DNA of 38,566 nt from Desulfamplus sp. (GTDB lineage Bacteria; Desulfobacterota; Desulfobacteria; Desulfobacterales; Desulfobacteraceae): contig JADGBE010000028.1 in the NCBI GenBank assembly GCA_015231615.1, positions 1-38,566 of the forward strand, read 5' to 3'. The position numbers and the translations under genes were made by a program. How positions within the stretch are numbered: the first letter of the stretch is position 1; each line of letters begins with the position of its first letter. The notes under the pieces were generated by a model that was not told the DNA's origin, ran no database searches, and worked only from the letters and a program-made list of their open reading frames with translations. Positions 30,048-38,073 of the stretch are shown here, piece by piece.

Positions 30048-30548
30048 ATGTTCTGTTTAAATGTAAAGAGGTTAGAGCTAACTTATAGATTTTCTCTAAA
30101 ATATAGGTTGCTTATTATGCAGATGATTCTGCTTTCATTTATTTCTATAACAATATCCCCAGATATGGCTCTTTGTGAAGAGAGATTATCTGTAAAAGCA
30201 AAACTTGTAAATGTTCGTTCCGCTCCAAAGATTGATGGTGAAGTTTTGTGGAAAACTGAAATGTATTATCCTATTATTGTATTGGAGAAAAAAGATGGTT
30301 GGATCAAGTTTAAGGATTTTGAAAATGACACTGGCTGGATACTCGGTACACTTGTCGATAAAACCCCATCTGTCATAACTTTAAAGGATAAATGCAACGT
30401 CAGAAAAGGACCGGGTCAAGATCAGCCGCTTGCATTTACTGTAGAGCGTGGAGTTCCATTTAAGGTACTTGAAAACAAAGGCGAATGGGTTAAAGTTCAA
30501 CACGCAGACGGAGAAATAGGATGGATTTTTAAGTCTCTACTGTGGTGA
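30048..30548 (+). CDS. Exported protein with two bacterial SH3 domains
   Basis: A 166-residue protein with two SH3b domains. The first is about residues 47-104: LSVKAKLVNVRSAPKIDGEV, then WIKFKDFENDTGWILGTLV. The second is about 107-166: CNVRKGPGQDQPLAFTVERG, then WVKVQHADGEIGWIFKSLLW. SH3b domains typically bind cell-wall peptides. A hydrophobic stretch near 24-40, then ALCEE, looks like a signal peptide whose true start may be Met 24 or 26. The best SD, AGGAGG at 30028, lies 14 nt from the first ATG, farther than usual. A TPR gene follows 73 nt later. The pair is probably involved in the envelope; exact role unknown. Confidence 0.82.
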   Translation: MFCLNVKRLELTYRFSLKYRLLIMQMILLSFISITISPDMALCEERLSVKAKLVNVRSAPKIDGEVLWKTEMYYPIIVLEKKDGWIKFKDFENDTGWILGTLVDKTPSVITLKDKCNVRKGPGQDQPLAFTVERGVPFKVLENKGEWVKVQHADGEIGWIFKSLLW

Positions 30549-30621
30549 TTGTAACTTTATGTTTGAATCTAAAATATCAATAAGATTATAAGATAATAAT
30601 ACTGAACTATTAGAGGAGATT

Positions 30622-31305
30622 ATGGCAGATAGAATATCAAATGCACGCAAAAAGGAGTTAGAACAACCTGATCCATTTCTTGAGTCAATGTACAAAAGTT
30701 TAGATACCGCAAAAAAAATTAAAAAACAGCTTTTCATAGGGGGAATAATAATACTCTCTATTATTTGCATTATCTCAATAACCGTTTATACAATAAACTC
30801 TGCGGAGAGTAAGGCATCTATAATGCTTACTGAAGCACTGCAAAATTATAGTAACAATAAAGAACCAATAGAGGGATATTCTGCTGTTAAAGGGCAATTT
30901 GAAACGCTTCTTAATGAGTATCCAAATACATCATCTGGAAGAATCGGCGGCTTAAGATTTGCTGAAATATGTTACTCTGCTGGTCAATATGATATGGCAT
31001 ATAAACTTTATACATCTGCATTAGATGATTTTAAAAGCGACCTTGTAATGCAAAATATTATTTTAGCATCATTAGCATACACATGTCAGGCATTAAAAAA
31101 ATATGATGAAGCGGAGAAACACTTTAAAACTATAGTTGATGGCAATACCAATTTAATGAAAGATGATGCACTGTTCAATCTTGGTATGGGTGCAATTACA
31201 AATGGAGATAACAAGAAAGGTATTGATTTTCTTAAGAAGCTCTCTTCTGGGTATGAAAATTCTATGTATAAAGTTATGGTAGATGACATTATAGCAAGAA
31301 ATTAG
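30622..31305 (+). CDS. Membrane-anchored TPR protein (YfgM/TPR_21-like)
   Basis: A 227-residue protein: a cytoplasmic N-terminus (about 1-34), one membrane helix (LFIGGIIILSIICIISITVY, about 37-56), then TPR-like helical pairs from about 60 to 220. Visible repeats include ALQNYSNNKEPIEGYSAVKG, GLRFAEICYSAGQYDMAYKL and LAYTCQALKKYDEAEKHFKT. The last, DALFNLGMGAITNGDNKKGI, completes the array. The anchor-plus-TPR plan resembles YfgM and related periplasmic chaperone-type proteins. The SD GAGGAG is at good spacing. It lies behind the SH3 gene and in front of a repeat-rich gap. Confidence 0.8.
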   Translation: MADRISNARKKELEQPDPFLESMYKSLDTAKKIKKQLFIGGIIILSIICIISITVYTINSAESKASIMLTEALQNYSNNKEPIEGYSAVKGQFETLLNEYPNTSSGRIGGLRFAEICYSAGQYDMAYKLYTSALDDFKSDLVMQNIILASLAYTCQALKKYDEAEKHFKTIVDGNTNLMKDDALFNLGMGAITNGDNKKGIDFLKKLSSGYENSMYKVMVDDIIARN

Positions 31306-31345
31306 ATTATATTTTACACGGTCTTAATTTGAGCTTTTAATTATT

Positions 31346-31440
31346 TTGCCATGGCTAAAGCTCTGGGCTAACTTTATTTAAGTCCTCTTAAGAGGACTTC
31401 TTTTTATAACTTAGCCGAGGGTTTTAACCCCACGGCTAAT
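31346..31440. repeat. REP-like inverted pair around a 20-bp perfect palindrome
   Basis: Left arm GCCATGGCTAAAGCTCTGGG ending CTAAC (about 31348-31372) and right arm TTAGCCGAGGGTTTTAACCC ending CACGGCTAA (31411-31439) are diverged inverted copies of one REP-type unit. Between them is the exact palindrome AAGTCCTCTTAAGAGGACTT (31380-31399). The plan resembles a BIME, two REPs flanking a linker. A second palindrome, AACTGAATATTCAGTT, follows at 31449-31464. Confidence 0.65.
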
Positions 31441-31515
31441 AACTGAATAACTGAATATTCAGTTGCACGATTGATTTTTTTTAAAGGTAATGAAGTGATT
31501 TGCGGCGGTAAAATT

Positions 31516-31559
31516 TAAAAAAGCCCGCATCAGAACAATTTCTGATGTAGGCTTTTTTA
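31516..31559 (+). terminator. Intrinsic terminator, potentially bidirectional
   Basis: A run of A, then GCC-CG-CATCAGAA, a short loop, TTCTGATG-TA-GGC and a run of T forms a stem with one internal mismatch pair and A/T tracts on both sides, so it could stop transcription from either direction. It is about 210 nt past the TPR gene and lies immediately upstream of a strong ribosome-binding site, which also leaves an attenuator role open. Confidence 0.75.
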
Positions 31560-31573
31560 AAAGGAGGAAAAAG

Positions 31574-31654
31574 ATGAAAATTAACGAATGTCATTGTTTG
31601 TGTTTGATTTTTATTAATGCAAATAGTTTGCCAAGCTCATTGTATTTATATTAA
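31574..31654 (+). CDS. Possible 26-residue small ORF with strong SD
   Basis: AAGGAGGA at 31561 is placed 5-6 nt before an ATG opening a 26-codon frame: MKINECHCLCLIFINANSLP and then SSLYLY, stop. The chain has three Cys near the N-terminus and no recognisable domain. It follows directly after a terminator hairpin. It might be a leader peptide, a genuine small protein or the surviving start of a lost gene. The SD is the only real support. Confidence 0.3.
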   Translation: MKINECHCLCLIFINANSLPSSLYLY

Positions 31655-31848
31655 TTAATCTAAAAAATATTCGATTTTATTTTGGCTATATCTAAATATT
31701 CAAATATTACAGTCAATTATCCTATCTCTCACGCCAATTATCTATTACTAAATAAAAAAACTATTAGCCCAAATAGCAACAATTTTGTTGGATTAATGGC
31801 GGCATGTCAAATTAATATCATCAAATTCTGCGTCAAAAGCTGTTAAAA

Positions 31849-32003
31849 TTCAAAATTTTGAACCAATTAACATTACTATAAGTCATGCTACGCAAATACT
31901 ATATCCTAACCATCTAATTATATTGTTTTTTTTAGTTTAACACCTCAAACATTGATGGTTCAAAAATTTGAACTACCACATTAGTAAGTTCATTTTTTTG
32001 AAC
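31849..32003. repeat. Three TTCAAA-TTTGAA palindromes, two spaced 30 bp apart
   Basis: TTCAAAATTTTGAA (31849-31862), GTTCAAAAATTTGAAC (31958-31973) and GTTCATTTTTTTGAAC (31988-32003) share one half-site. The last two are exactly 30 bp apart start to start, near three helical turns. They lie just past the stop of the cyclase gene. A 29-codon frame on the minus strand (32021 to 31932) spans the last two, so repeat structure may instead reflect a coding relic. Otherwise 31655-32026 holds only AT-rich DNA. Confidence 0.45.
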
Positions 32004-32026
32004 CACCTTATTATCTACCATTAGAA

Positions 32027-33478
32027 CTACTCAAATATATCCCCAACACCTCTTTCTCTAACTTTATAAGCTATAGATACACTCTTCACGCTTCCATCTG
32101 TTTTAAGAGATGATGGAAAAAGAATAATACCAGCCTGAGTCGTGCCGTTAGCTTTTATCTTATCAAGGGATACTTTTTCAGTGTAAACTGTTGCAACAGT
32201 TTCAATGCCCGGACTTACTCCAGTTACTGCTATAGTTGCAGGTGTAATGTTTACAGATTCAAGAATAAGGTTATCTGCAAGTTTGCCTGACCAGTCAACT
32301 TGAATTGATATATTGCGTTCAACTTTACCTGCCATGACAATCTCTACTGTTTTTGGCTCCACCTTTTTTAAATTAACTCCTGGAGGAAGAATTATGTTAT
32401 CAAGAGATATATTAACAGAGTTATGTCCAGCATAAGCACTTCCAAGTTTTAGCAAAACTTTCACATTTTCAGGTTTTAGTGATTTTAATAAAGGCATTGA
32501 ACCGCTTAAATGCAAGTCAACAGTATTGGTTGATGCCTCGATAATATCAAAACCGGGTTTAATATCTGTATATTCTACTGGCACATTTATGGTCTTTAGC
32601 GTCTCTTTTCCACGAGAAAGCCCAAACCATAAACCTGTAATAAGTATGAAACATGCAACTGCTGCAACCGCAAACTCAGAGACCTCTCTCCACTTTGGTA
32701 TCCCCTTCTCCTTTTTTGTCTGTCCCGTATGTCTTATCAAAATCTCTTGAAGCTCTTCAGCTTTTTTTACGTGCCTTATCTCTGAACCTTTTACAGCAGT
32801 AACGTGACCTCTCTCTTCTGATATAACAATCACAAGTGAATCGCATGATTCACAAAGACCAATAGCAGCCCTATGGCGTGTTCCATATCGTGATGGAAGG
32901 TCAGTTCGTTTTGACAAAGGCAAAAGTACAGAGACATCAGTAATACGATCACCATAGATTAAGGCGGCACCATCATGGACAGGATTCTTGTCCCAAAATA
33001 TAGAAAAGATCATCTGCTCTGAAATAACGCCGTCCCAAGGAATGCCGCCCTGAACAATCTCATCAATGCTCTGTTTGCCCGGAATAACAAGAAGGGCACC
33101 AACTTTTCTTTTACCAAGTTCAAAAGCACTTAATGTAATTATCTCAATCGGTGTTGAAATTTTTGTATTTGGAAATCCCCAAACAAACGATGTCAAGTTT
33201 TTGGTCTGAAAAACAGAGGCTATCTCATCTCTAAAAACAATAATCAAAATAATGGCGGCGGCAGTTATAATTCCTTGAATCGCCCATGTTGTAACAACAA
33301 GACCCATGTATAGTGCCATTATATTAAGTATCCATAGAAGTGATACAACGGGAACAATACGAATAAGTCTTGAACCTCTGAAAAGAACATAGAGTCTGAA
33401 CAGAATATAGCTGTTTATCAAAATATCAACACAATCCTGCCATCTTAGTGAGCTTAAAAAATCAAGTAGGTTAGTCAT
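32027..33478 (-). CDS. cdaA: Diadenylate cyclase CdaA fused to YbbR (CdaR-type) repeats
   Basis: Makes c-di-AMP from two ATP. Three N-terminal membrane helices (about residues 18-83) precede the DAC domain (about 105-250). Its two signatures are intact: HDGAALI with DGA at 169-171, and RYGTRHRAAIGL with RHR at 201-203. A fourth helix (about 269-287) leads to about 190 residues of YbbR-type beta repeats, including INVPVEYTDIKPGFDI, LHLSGSMPLLKSL and LILESVNITPATIAVTGV. In Firmicutes CdaA and the YbbR protein CdaR are separate neighbouring genes and CdaR regulates CdaA. Here both are one chain, with the YbbR part predicted outside the membrane. Length 483 against about 270 for CdaA alone. The glmM gene that often follows is absent. 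Confidence 0.93.
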   Translation of the reverse strand: MTNLLDFLSSLRWQDCVDILINSYILFRLYVLFRGSRLIRIVPVVSLLWILNIMALYMGLVVTTWAIQGIITAAAIILIIVFRDEIASVFQTKNLTSFVWGFPNTKISTPIEIITLSAFELGKRKVGALLVIPGKQSIDEIVQGGIPWDGVISEQMIFSIFWDKNPVHDGAALIYGDRITDVSVLLPLSKRTDLPSRYGTRHRAAIGLCESCDSLVIVISEERGHVTAVKGSEIRHVKKAEELQEILIRHTGQTKKEKGIPKWREVSEFAVAAVACFILITGLWFGLSRGKETLKTINVPVEYTDIKPGFDIIEASTNTVDLHLSGSMPLLKSLKPENVKVLLKLGSAYAGHNSVNISLDNIILPPGVNLKKVEPKTVEIVMAGKVERNISIQVDWSGKLADNLILESVNITPATIAVTGVSPGIETVATVYTEKVSLDKIKANGTTQAGIILFPSSLKTDGSVKSVSIAYKVRERGVGDIFE

Positions 33479-33546
33479 GGGAAAATTAATCCAATATGCT
33501 TATTTTCAAAAGTTTTAAATATGTAAATTTAGATAGATGCAAAAAT

Positions 33547-34038
33547 TCAATCAACTACGCTAAATCTTAAAGTCTCAAGTAAGTTATCATTTTCGTCAGT
33601 TATTTCAACACGCCAAGGTCCTTTATCAGCCATTCTCAACTGCATAGTGCTAAATGTTGACCATTGGGGAGATTTAACAAGAAATCGATTTGTCGCCACA
33701 AAACGATCTCTGTGATACCATTTGTGATATACAAAGGCATTTTGGGAGATATTTTCAAATGCTGTAAAACAAAAAATTTTGCCAAGCGACACAGAAAATA
33801 CAATAGCTGGTTCTGCGGGTCCAAAATCTTTGATATATTCACACATAACAGCTTTTGTTAGAACCAATACAGTACTTGTAGTTTGAACCTTAGAAGAAGA
33901 TGCATCACCAATAAGATGTTCTTCGCATTGTATAATTTTAGGATTGAGAACAATAATGGCTGATAAAAGAACTGTAGAAATAATGGCTGATAAAAGAACT
34001 TTATTTATAATAATAATTTTATTCTTTACTTGTATCAT
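33547..34038 (-). CDS. DUF2914 domain protein with N-terminal membrane/signal segment
   Basis: A 163-residue protein with a signal-anchor (about residues 9-33) and a C-terminal domain of the DUF2914 type: a KIFCFTAFENISQNAFVYHK strand region, WYHRDRFVATNRFLVKSP, then GPWRVEITDENDNLLETLRF. The W-H-x-G/R...GxWxVxVxDxxG...LxxxxF pattern is the family's mark; function is unknown. The signal segment contains a 9-residue duplication (VLLSAIIST, VLLSAIIVL) encoded by a 22-bp direct repeat with a 27-bp period. The SD GGAAG is present. It lies 68 nt upstream of the cyclase gene on the same strand, so they may be co-transcribed. Confidence 0.75.
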   Translation of the reverse strand: MIQVKNKIIIINKVLLSAIISTVLLSAIIVLNPKIIQCEEHLIGDASSSKVQTTSTVLVLTKAVMCEYIKDFGPAEPAIVFSVSLGKIFCFTAFENISQNAFVYHKWYHRDRFVATNRFLVKSPQWSTFSTMQLRMADKGPWRVEITDENDNLLETLRFSVVD

Positions 34039-34230
34039 TGAGAAACTTCCATGCTAAAGGTTGATTTTTTTTAATTCTATATGCCAATTGAGTTTTTTCA
34101 AGGAAAAATTCAACTATTTTTAAATTAAATCCAAAATAGATGTTAAAAAATGCTTATTGACATAGTATTCTAATCTAATTAAGTATGATTCAAATATTTA
34201 CTAACTTTTTGAATTAAAGGGGTAAAGACA

Positions 34231-34675
34231 ATGTTTAACAATATGACTCTTTCAAGAAAACAGATGGGCGGTTAATGAGCTTATTAAGCGTAAAATAGCT
34301 GGAGAAGCTGTTGCAGAGAACGTGCTTGATGAACTTGATACTAATATTGATAAAGTTGGTCATCAATTAGTTGAAATGATCGGTGAGATTGAGGATAAGG
34401 CGAGAGATTCTATTGCAAGTTCAGTGGAAGAACAGATGGTAACAACTCAGGAGATAAGTGGAAATTTGACACGGGCATCTGCTGGCATACAGGAGGTAAA
34501 TGAAAATGTGAATCAAACCTCTTCAGTTGCAGCAGATATTTCAAGAGATATTTCCGATGTGAGTCGTGCAACCCAAGATATGACAAATGGTAGCTCTCAG
34601 ATTAATATAAGTTCAAAGGAGCTTGCAAAACTTGCTAAAGAGATAAACGAGATGGTAAGTAAGTTTAAAGTTTGA
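34231..34675 (+). pseudogene. Methyl-accepting chemotaxis protein relic (both ends kept, middle lost)
   Basis: An ATG with upstream GGGGTAAAG opens MFNNMTLSRKQMGG and then stops at 34273. This matches the usual MCP N-terminus, where a membrane helix should follow. In another frame, open from 34247, the last ~120 residues read like the extreme C-terminus of an MCP signalling domain: EEQMVTTQEISGNLTRASAG, then IQEVNENVNQTSSVAADISR and KELAKLAKEINEMVSKFKV. Sensor, HAMP and the hairpin tip are missing. One internal deletion of over 1 kb plus a frame change explains it. A short expressed C-terminal fragment from the GTG at 34322 cannot be excluded. Confidence 0.75.
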
Positions 34676-34680
34676 TTTTT

Positions 34681-35121
34681 TTACCACACCCCTAAAAAAG
34701 TTACTGCAACCAATAAATAACGCAGGAATTTACCAATAGATACGAAAATAATGAAGAGCCAAAAATTTACTTTTAAAATTCCTGCAACTACAGTCAAAGG
34801 ATCGCCTATTACAGGCATCCATGATAAAAGAAGCACTCTATTGCCATATTTTTTAAATCGGTTTTCTGCAAACTCAATCTCAATATTAGAAAGTCTGAAT
34901 AGTTTTGTCATAATCCAGTTGCCCCCCCTAATGCCCACAACATAATTCACCAACGAACCAAGGACATTCCCCAATGTGGCAACACCAAGCAATAAAAACA
35001 TGTTATATTGATTGATTAAAAGTGCCGTGAATACAATCTCTGAACCCAAAGGTAAAATAGTTGCTGCCAAAAAAGCACAGACAAAAAGCCCCGCATATCC
35101 ATATTCTGCTAAAAATTCCAT
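34681..35121 (-). CDS. YqaA/DedA (VTT-domain) family inner membrane protein
   Basis: A 146-residue membrane protein with about four helices and the small YqaA-type VTT domain: AATILPLGSEIVFTALLI (about 19-36), GVATLGNVLGSLVNYVVG (about 46-63) and the re-entrant-loop motif WMPVIGDPLTVVAGILKV (about 101-118). The final helix is IFVSIGKFLRYLLVAV. Family members are thought to move lipids or anions, but YqaA itself is uncharacterised. The ATG has no SD; the predicted promoter leaves almost no leader. Its stop is 6 nt from the convergent MCP relic. Confidence 0.88.
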   Translation of the reverse strand: MEFLAEYGYAGLFVCAFLAATILPLGSEIVFTALLINQYNMFLLLGVATLGNVLGSLVNYVVGIRGGNWIMTKLFRLSNIEIEFAENRFKKYGNRVLLLSWMPVIGDPLTVVAGILKVNFWLFIIFVSIGKFLRYLLVAVTFLGVW

Positions 35122-35128
35122 GAGTTAG

Positions 35129-35156
35129 ACTATCACTAAATATAAAAATATGTCAA
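35129..35156 (-). promoter_or_regulatory. Possible promoter of the yqaA-like gene (near-leaderless)
   Basis: TTGACA (complement of 35151-35156) and GATAGT (complement of 35129-35134, 4 of 6) are 16 nt apart. The start of transcription would fall at or next to the ATG at 35121, which agrees with the missing SD. Confidence 0.35.
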
Positions 35157-35241
35157 TTATTCACAATAGATATTAAAAGAGTTTCGACAAATTTTCTAAA
35201 TATTAAAACTAAAAATAAATTTTAAAGAGATACAAAAATAT

Positions 35242-36975
35242 ATGCGTATAAAAGATAGAACTATAAATAAAGAGGTATATGACACCTGCATTGAGCATGC
35301 TTATCCTGAAATTGTTGCAAGAATAATTGCAGGCAGAACAGATACTTTTGATAAAAACATATTTCAATTCACGCTTGATGCTATAAAACCCGCAGATATT
35401 ATGGTGGACTGCACAAAAGCTGCTAAACGGATTGTTGAAGCTATCTATAAACATGAGACTATCTTATTTTTTACTGATTATGATGTTGATGGATGTACAT
35501 CAATGGCAATAATGTATGAAACTTTGCATCATATATTTGGAGTTCCTAATTCAAAAATTATAAGACTTACGGGAAATAGAACCGTTGATGGGTATGGATT
35601 AACAGATACAATTGCTGATAAAATCATAAATTTTAAGCCGACTATCGTAATTACTGCTGATGCAGGGGCTTCTGACGGTCAAAGGATAAAAAGGCTTGCA
35701 GATGCTGGTATTGACGTCATTGTTACTGATCATCATATAGTTCCCAAAGAAGGTGTGCCAGAAGCTGCCTTTGCAGTTGTAAACCCGAAGAGAGAGCAGT
35801 GCCAATATGATGATAACATCGCAGGTTGTGGTGTTGTTTGGTTGCTTATGACGGCAATTTCACGAGAGATGAACTGCAATATTGAACAGAAACGTAAGAT
35901 TCATCAACTTCTTGATCTTGTTGCACTTGGAACAGTTGCCGATCTTGTTCCATTAAATTCAGTCGTAAATCGTTATTTTGTTAAAAAAGGGCTTGAATTT
36001 ATGAATCGTAAGGTTAGACCATGTTGGCAGGTGGCACTTAACGGTAGAGCCGCAGACACTGGATATTTAGCATTTCAGTTAGCTCCGCGTATAAATGCAA
36101 GCTCACGTATGAGTTGTGAGGCTATAACTTCAATTGATTTTCTTACACACACTAATCATGAGGATATTGCTCAAGCCTATCGTCAATTGGATATATTCAA
36201 CACCCAAAGACAAAAAATTGAGAAAGAGATGTTCAATGCCGCAAAGGCATCAATATTTATTAATTCTACTGATGTAGCCATATCAGAGCCTATTTTAATC
36301 TATTATAGTAAAAATAATCATCCTGGTGTTCAGGGAATTGTTGCTGGAAAGCTAACAGAAAACTTTGGCATTCCCGTAGTTATGCTTGCAGATATAGGTA
36401 ATGGTGTTGTTACAGGGTCAGGTAGAGCTGGGCAATTTTTGCATATAAGAGATGCTCTTCAAACATTTGACGATAGATTTTCAGGTATATTGATAGCTTA
36501 TGGCGGACACAAGGCTGCTGCTGGATTTAAGCTACACAAAGATAATATTTGGCTATTTAAAGAAGAATTTAGCAAAATTGTTGCTGAACAGCTTAAAACC
36601 AAAGATACCACACCATATATTAATACAGATGGCTCTTTAAAAGGTGTTGCTCATTTACAGAATCAGATAAACCTTGAAACATATTATAATATTGAAGCGT
36701 TACGTCCTTTTGGTATGGGGTTTCCAGCTCCACTTTTCTATGACAAGATGGTTGCAACTGATGTAAAGGTGATTGGGAAAAATCCTATTCATCTATCAAT
36801 GAGCCTTGATGGGGTTAGAGCCGCTTTTTTCAATGCCCTTAGTAAACCAGGAGCGGCACTCCCCATTAATTCTGGAGAGATTGTGGACGTTATTTATACA
36901 TTAAATCTTAATTCATGGCAGGGGCGGGAGAGGTTAGAAATTATCATCAAAAAGATTGAGAGCTGTGAATCGTGA
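35242..36975 (+). CDS. recJ: Single-stranded-DNA-specific exonuclease RecJ
   Basis: 5'-to-3' ssDNA exonuclease of recombination and mismatch repair. DHH domain motifs: FTDYDVDGCTSMAI (77-90), TADAGASDG (138-146), TDHH (162-165, the DHH triad), then GCGVVWLL and LGTVADLVPL (229-238). The DHHA1 motif GGHKAAAGF is at 421-429, and an OB-type C-terminal domain follows with AL R-P-F-G-x-G-F-P-x-P near 483-495. The length of 577 is normal. The 3' end overlaps the convergent PHP gene by 29 bp. Confidence 0.95.
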   Translation: MRIKDRTINKEVYDTCIEHAYPEIVARIIAGRTDTFDKNIFQFTLDAIKPADIMVDCTKAAKRIVEAIYKHETILFFTDYDVDGCTSMAIMYETLHHIFGVPNSKIIRLTGNRTVDGYGLTDTIADKIINFKPTIVITADAGASDGQRIKRLADAGIDVIVTDHHIVPKEGVPEAAFAVVNPKREQCQYDDNIAGCGVVWLLMTAISREMNCNIEQKRKIHQLLDLVALGTVADLVPLNSVVNRYFVKKGLEFMNRKVRPCWQVALNGRAADTGYLAFQLAPRINASSRMSCEAITSIDFLTHTNHEDIAQAYRQLDIFNTQRQKIEKEMFNAAKASIFINSTDVAISEPILIYYSKNNHPGVQGIVAGKLTENFGIPVVMLADIGNGVVTGSGRAGQFLHIRDALQTFDDRFSGILIAYGGHKAAAGFKLHKDNIWLFKEEFSKIVAEQLKTKDTTPYINTDGSLKGVAHLQNQINLETYYNIEALRPFGMGFPAPLFYDKMVATDVKVIGKNPIHLSMSLDGVRAAFFNALSKPGAALPINSGEIVDVIYTLNLNSWQGRERLEIIIKKIESCES

Positions 36976-38029
36976 TGTTTAATTTTTCAAATTCTTCTCG
37001 TGTAATACCTTGAACTCCAAGGGGACGTATGAATTGATCATGGCAATCTGAGCCGCCAGTTACTAAAAGGCTATGTTGCTTTGCCCATTGATGCAAAATA
37101 AACTTGTGAGCTTCAATATGTCCGGGATAGTTAATCTCAATTCCTCTTATGCCAGCATCAATAAAACGAGGAAGCAATTTTTCAACAATCTCGATAGGGG
37201 GAAGCACATCTTTGTAGTGTCCATCACCCGGAAAGGAGCCAGCAGCAGGGTGTGCAAGAACCATTAGCAGAGGAGAATCGTTTTTATTATTATCATTAAC
37301 CCCAGCGATCTCATCTCTTTTTTTCCCACACAACTTATTCATGCTATAAAAAAACGATTTTATACTTTCAAGTTCAACACCTGAGGGTAGATATGCAGGG
37401 CTATCGTTGCCTATAATTTTATTCACAACTTCAGGATTTTTAATATTATGCTTTTCAGTCAATGCAAGGGCAAAATGTCGACGGGTTATTGTAGTGCTGT
37501 ATGAAGCAACCTCTTCAAATGTTAATGCTCTTGTAAGTATAGGAATTTTTTTATTACTATTTATATTAGTTATTAGATTGTTGTTGGTTAATATACTCGT
37601 ATTTTGAATAGGAGAAACTATACCTTCAGGTGCAAAACATCTATTAATCTCATCAACTCTTGCCCGCACTAAGTTATCGCCTCTGCCTTTTTCTAAAGTC
37701 TTTTGTAGAGACGCTTTAAAAATCGGATTTTTAGCGATCTTGTGGTTAAAATATAATAAAAGATGTAATGTGCCAGTAAAAAAACTCTCCTTAAAACCCA
37801 CGGATATTTCTACTCCAGGTAATACATTTACTCCAATCTTTTCCCCTTCTTTTATTGCTGATTCAAGCCCCTTGTCTGTGTCGTGATCAGTTACTCCTAC
37901 AACAGCTATTCCAAAAGATTTTGCTTTTTGCACTAACTCTTCAGGAGATAGCTCTCCATCTGAAGCTGTAGTGTGATTGTGCATATCTGCGTAGATATAT
38001 TGTTCTATTTGTCTATTCTTCTTTTTCAA
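36947..38029 (-). CDS. PHP-domain metal-dependent phosphoesterase (RNase AM/TrpH-like)
   Basis: Trinuclear-metal phosphoesterase. The PHP motifs are in order: DMHNHTTASDGELSPEELV (15-33), GVTDHDT (45-51), PGVEIS (71-76), ITRRHFA, MVLAHPAAG and GGSDCHD (about 326-332). E. coli TrpH/RNase AM acts on short RNA 5' ends and nucleoside 3',5'-bisphosphates; the substrate here is inferred. At 360 residues it is longer than TrpH (about 290). Part of the excess is Asn-rich and low complexity (ILTNNNLITNINSNKK and VNDNNKND). The start is TTG with GGAG about 7 nt upstream. It follows an rrn operon terminator. Confidence 0.85.
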   Translation of the reverse strand: MKKKNRQIEQYIYADMHNHTTASDGELSPEELVQKAKSFGIAVVGVTDHDTDKGLESAIKEGEKIGVNVLPGVEISVGFKESFFTGTLHLLLYFNHKIAKNPIFKASLQKTLEKGRGDNLVRARVDEINRCFAPEGIVSPIQNTSILTNNNLITNINSNKKIPILTRALTFEEVASYSTTITRRHFALALTEKHNIKNPEVVNKIIGNDSPAYLPSGVELESIKSFFYSMNKLCGKKRDEIAGVNDNNKNDSPLLMVLAHPAAGSFPGDGHYKDVLPPIEIVEKLLPRFIDAGIRGIEINYPGHIEAHKFILHQWAKQHSLLVTGGSDCHDQFIRPLGVQGITREEFEKLNITIHSSQSF

Positions 38030-38073
38030 TTCTTTCTCCGGTTAATTTCATTAATGTCAAAATAAAGAAACTA

